From contig JAVHNS010000007.1 of the NCBI GenBank assembly GCA_036872755.1, positions 1,860,001-1,924,000 on the forward strand: a stretch of 64,000 nt of DNA, written 5' to 3'. This document shows, in pieces, positions 60,322 through 64,000 of this stretch. The notes beneath the pieces are model-generated. The model saw nothing but the letters and a program-made list of their open reading frames with translations. It was not told the DNA's origin and did not search any database. Each line of letters starts with the position of its first letter. Within the stretch, counting starts at the first letter, position 1. Source of the stretch: Orbilia blumenaviensis (Eukaryota > Ascomycota > Orbiliomycetes > Orbiliales > Orbiliaceae). The position numbers were made by a program, and so were the translations under genes.

Positions 60322-62842
60322 ATGAGTTCCTTCGAGAAGTCCGTCAAGGTCAGTCAGCCAAAGGGTCCCAGTTCTGTTCAACAGCAAATCCTAGCACAAC
60401 GTCATATCCCCGTTTTCTCACATGCCTCCTGACTTCCCCCCTTACCCCCCCCTCATCGCACTCCACCATAGACCACAACCATGCTGACCGAATTATATAG
60501 GGCGCGACTAAAGTCAAGGTACGATAACTTCGATCCAATTCGTCAGCTATGAAGCTTTCCCAGAGCTGCCGATAGAGCCTGTCCGACGGCTGCGGACATC
60601 TCGTATCACAACTGGAACCACAGCTAACCCCTACTCGACAGGTCGCCGCCCCGAAATCGAAATATGTTGAGCACATCCTTATCGCTACACATGCCGGTGA
60701 AGCTGGTATCGCTGAGGTCTTCAGGGCCCTCAACAACCGTATGAAGGATCAGACATGGACGGTACGCTACCCCTATACACAGACGACGCACATACGCACA
60801 TGCACCGGCGACATCGGATAGGATGCTAATGAAAAGCTCTTCAGATTGTTTTCAAGTCACTCATAGTCGTCCATCTCATGATCCGTGAAGGCGAACAGGA
60901 CGTGACTCTCCGGTATCTCCGTAAACACCCTCGTTTAGTTGCTATTAGCAACTATTCGGATGGTAAGACCGGATCTGCGCGCAAAACTATGCTTCAAGCT
61001 TGGGAGTTGATCGAGTTCCACGAGCTGACCGCTCGTAAAGTACAGGAGCAGGGGAAGAACATCCGTAGATACTCGCAGTACCTCGGCGAAAGGGCTAGAA
61101 GCTTTGGAGACGTCAAGGTCGACTTTGTGAGAAACGGACAAGGCCATCTAAGGAGATTAAGTGTCGAAAAGGGACTACTTCGCGAAGTGGAATGCGTCCA
61201 GACGCAGATGAGAGCTTTGCTTCAGTGCAATGTGGGTTCGGGAAGCGTAGGTCTTGGTGGACTGAGGAGGGCTAACTTTTTGATAGTTCCATACCGGAGA
61301 CGTCGACAATGAAATTACACTAACTGCCTTCCGTATGCTCGTCTCGGATCTCTTGGCCTTCTTCCATGTAGTAAATGAAGGAGTAATAAATGTTCTGGGT
61401 AAGTTGGATAGTGGATTCAACCCGGAAGCACCGTGATATATACTGAAAATCTACTAGAGCACTACTTTGAAATGTCGCGATTCGACGCCGAAAGGGCGCT
61501 CGAAATCTACAAGGTCTTTACAAGACAAACTGAAGATACTGTTGAGTTCTTACAGAATGCCCGAAGACTCGAAACGGCCACCAGATTACAAATCCCGAAT
61601 GTCAAGCACGCTCCTACATCTCTTACTAAAGCTCTAGAAGAATATTTGTTAGATCCCGACTTCGATGTCAACAGGAGGCAATACATCGCAACTCAGGACG
61701 CTAAGAAGACGGGTAAGAAAATCCCTACGGCTGACATATTAGCAGCCAACAAGGCTTCAGCGGCAACTGCCAGTGCCACGACTCCAGCTCCACAGGCACC
61801 CGCCGCCGCTGCCGCTCAGCAAGCAGCGGCTCCACCGCAGAAACAAGGGGACCTTATCGACTTCTTCGCTTCCATAGAAAACGAGCAGACTCCAATGTTT
61901 GGCGGTACTCCTACCATTAATGCTCAGCCAACATTTGCACAGCAACCAGTACCAGTAGTAGCCCCCCAAATACAAGTACCAATTATGACAGCCCCTCAGT
62001 TTCCGATCCAGCAGCAGCCTGGCTTCGCAGCTCCTGGACAAATCCCGCAAGTTCAGGTCCCTCAGCAATTCCTACTTCAAAACCCTGTTCCGTTTTCTAT
62101 GCAACAGCCTCTTCAAACGGATTTCACCGGTGCTGGATTTGGAGGATACACACCCGCTCCCCAACCTAATATTGCCACCGTTCCGCAACCTATCATACAG
62201 ACGGCCCCCATGATTACTCCAAACCTCACCGCTTCTGTTCAAACCCCACAAAGTGCACAAAGCTTGCAACCAGCAGCAACCGGAAGCACAAACCCATTCC
62301 GACAATCAATGATGCCAACTGGTTCCAGTGTTGCCTCTCCAATTGCTTCCACAGGCACAGGTGGTTCCACAGGTGCACCGCGTGGAACAAATCCATTTGC
62401 TAGGGCCTCTACTATTCCAGCCGCTGCTCCCCAGGTGGCACCGACATTCTCCTCCAATACGACAGACTACTCACAAAATATTCCACAGCAGGTACAGCCG
62501 CAAGTACAAGCTCCCCTTCGTTCAGCTTCTACTGGCAGCACAAACCCATTCTCGCGTCCAAAGCCGGAAACCACTCTCCCTTCCGTATCTGAGGCCTCAC
62601 ATGGGGCGAATGGCGGTTTTGCCCAAGCTCCAGGCCCCTCCTTCCAACTATCCGGCGGCCTCAATATTGCCCAACCAACTGGCACAAACCCTTTTAGGCA
62701 AAGCAAACTGCCAGCGGATCTCGCACCTCAGATCCCTATGGGTGGGCTCGAGAACTTAGAAACCATCCCAGTTTTCCCAAGATCCGATCAGCAGCAGAAC
62801 CAGCAGCAACCCCAAGGCCAAGGGCAATGGGGCGGTTTCTGA
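60322..62842 (+). CDS. Clathrin coat assembly protein AP180 (ANTH domain)
   Basis: Exons 60322..60348, 60501..60518, 60642..60761, 60845..61231, 61287..61398 and 61458..62842 give 682 residues. Very short first exons encode MSSFEKSVK and GATKVK, matching the conserved start of the ANTH domain. The domain spans about residues 1-280: KSKYVEHILIATHAGEAGIA, a phosphoinositide-binding basic cluster, FKSLIVVHLMIREGEQD and the helices through YKVFTRQTEDTVEFL. The C-terminal half is a Gln/Pro/Ala-rich disordered region with four TNPF motifs near residues 498, 531, 582 and 630, which bind EH-domain endocytic scaffolds such as Ede1/Pan1 homologues. A LIDFF motif near 357 could bind clathrin or AP2. It acts at the plasma membrane in clathrin-mediated endocytosis (yeast YAP1801/2 class). 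Confidence 0.95.
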
Positions 62843-63856
62843 TTGGTTCTGACACACTGATGAACCCTGGGTCGGCTGGAGGATCGCAGGAATGTACTAT
62901 ACTAGCAACTTTTAATACATCCTATCGCGTTGGGAATGACTTCTATTGGCTTCCTTTTAACCAACAGCTCAGTTTTGCGTCTCCCTTCCCTGCCAGCTCC
63001 TTTTTCTCTCTCTTGGCCCCCTTTTTTTGATATGATGCTATGACATGAAACAAGCTTTAGCCAGTGCTTGCTATTTTTTATAATCCAAGAAGAATATATA
63101 TTTTTTTTTTGCTCTCTTCGCTCTAAGACTTTCGGTATGCGGGTTCTTTGATTGTTTTCGCTCTGATTACCCTTTGTTCGATGGTTAACAAGATATCCAA
63201 ATCTACGCCTCGGTCCACCCCGCCAAATTGATATCAATGGTTTTTATAATTCAAGCAGCTAGTTTATAAGATAAACTATTCTTCGGCACCAATTCCCAGC
63301 ACTAAAGGTCTAATGTATCCGGCTATACACCGTCCGGCTACAAGCAGTCCAGTTCGAGTCCTCGTATAACAATATTTTACCACTATTACTCTCTCTAAAT
63401 GATTGCATGGCTCCCACACCTTTCACCACTCGATCCCACCGTCTATAGGAGGTCTCTATCAAAGCTTTGTGTCTACTATGACGTAAATATGAGAGTTTGA
63501 GGTCATTTATATTTACCAAGCTCAAATTCAGCTCACACAATGTACGACGGAAACCTTAAGCTTATAAACTGTTTAACACCCGGGTCGAGATTCACGGCTG
63601 ACAGGGTGCAACTACTGGTCATGACCGATATCAGAATTTTGACCGTACTCCTCTAATGTCCCAGAGGCAGAGGCCACAACAACTCGACGAACTCCAGTGC
63701 CCTGGGCGATTGGTGATCGGGTTGGCTGCACACCTGAATAGGTTAGGCGTCAGCAATCCGACCAATGGGAGTAGGAATAATGACAACAGAGTCAACACAT
63801 AACCGTACAAACACTTTGTGCTCCTGCTCCAAAGACGATAGCCATGAAACCCGATA
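62843..63856. other. Intergenic region
   Basis: 3' flank of AP180 with T-rich tracts (62999..63030, 63091..63110), then about 700 bases without a convincing gene. A minus-strand exon alternative (a VQPTRSPIAQGTGVRRVVVA frame at 63621..63733 after a possible intron 63734..63808) could belong to a gene entering from the right. Confidence 0.4.
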
Positions 63857-64000
63857 TTATGCCGCCTCCGCCCCAGTCCATTTCTTTGCTCCCATCACAT
63901 TTACTGTCTCCAGAACCTCTTCTTCCACGGACCCAGGTAGTGGTGTTACCATCTCACTTAACCTAGCTACCTCCCTCACCGGTGCTGCCCAGCATTCATA
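63857..64000 (-). CDS. Possible C-terminal end of a gene running off the right edge
   Basis: Reading the minus strand from the edge, 47 codons are open and end in TAA: the sequence contains CWAAPVREVARLSEMVTPL and ends KKWTGAEAA. An alternative, overlapping reading in another frame yields a hydrophobic stretch (GGGGIISGFMAIVFGAGAQS) that splices to an exon at 63621..63733. The two cannot both be right. Family not identified. Confidence 0.3.
   Translation of the reverse strand, partial: YECWAAPVREVARLSEMVTPLPGSVEEEVLETVNVMGAKKWTGAEAA

Overview
The window looks like nuclear DNA of a filamentous ascomycete (Pezizomycotina). Genes are split by short introns (about 50-125 bases) with GT...AG ends and CTAAC/CTGAC-type branch sites. 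The protein set is typical of this group: Fung_rhodopsin-type membrane protein, secreted M28 peptidase with a PA domain, PPZ phosphatase, AP180, and a Kex2-processed peptide-pheromone-like precursor. A nematode-trapping-type lineage (Orbiliomycetes) is my guess from the style of the zinc-finger and F-box proteins; it is inference only. I resolved seventeen coding units. In each multi-exon model the exon lengths sum to a multiple of three.

Left part (1-13 kb): two tandem, same-strand paralogues encode putative nuclear zinc-finger proteins, the first running off the left edge. They share intron phases and an identical 125-base exon. An F-box gene and an acidic, proline/alanine-rich protein of unknown function follow.

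Middle part (13-45 kb): gene-poor, with many secreted products. On the minus strand at 16.5-17.0 kb is an alpha-factor-like precursor with four Cys-x4-Cys peptides separated by perfectly phased X-Pro/X-Ala dipeptide spacers. Also here are two small secreted proteins (20.8 and 36.4 kb), a seven-transmembrane rhodopsin-like protein (25.1-26.5 kb), a Trp-rich secreted protein (31.1 kb), a small dual-specificity phosphatase (33.4 kb), a Thr/Pro-rich secreted protein (34.3 kb) and an M28 aminopeptidase (39.2 kb). Long stretches between them hold low-complexity DNA, two related foldback (MITE-like) elements at 3.9 and 15.8 kb, and decayed repeats.

Right part (45-64 kb): mostly housekeeping. PPZ-type phosphatase (46.1 kb), F-box-like protein (50 kb), a signal-anchored multi-pass membrane protein (52.8 kb), mitochondrial aspartyl-tRNA synthetase with an unusual acidic C-terminal tail (54.9 kb), and the clathrin adaptor AP180 with four TNPF motifs (60.3 kb). 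A possible Ty1/copia relic lies at 52.4-52.6 kb, with a diverged relative at 32.7-32.9 kb. The last 140 bases contain an open minus-strand frame that may be the end of a gene starting beyond the window.

The most interesting item is the pheromone-like precursor: its spacers stay in dipeptide register, so a Kex2 plus Ste13-like pathway would trim each copy to a predictable N-terminus. Its cognate receptor and the mating-type locus are not in this window.
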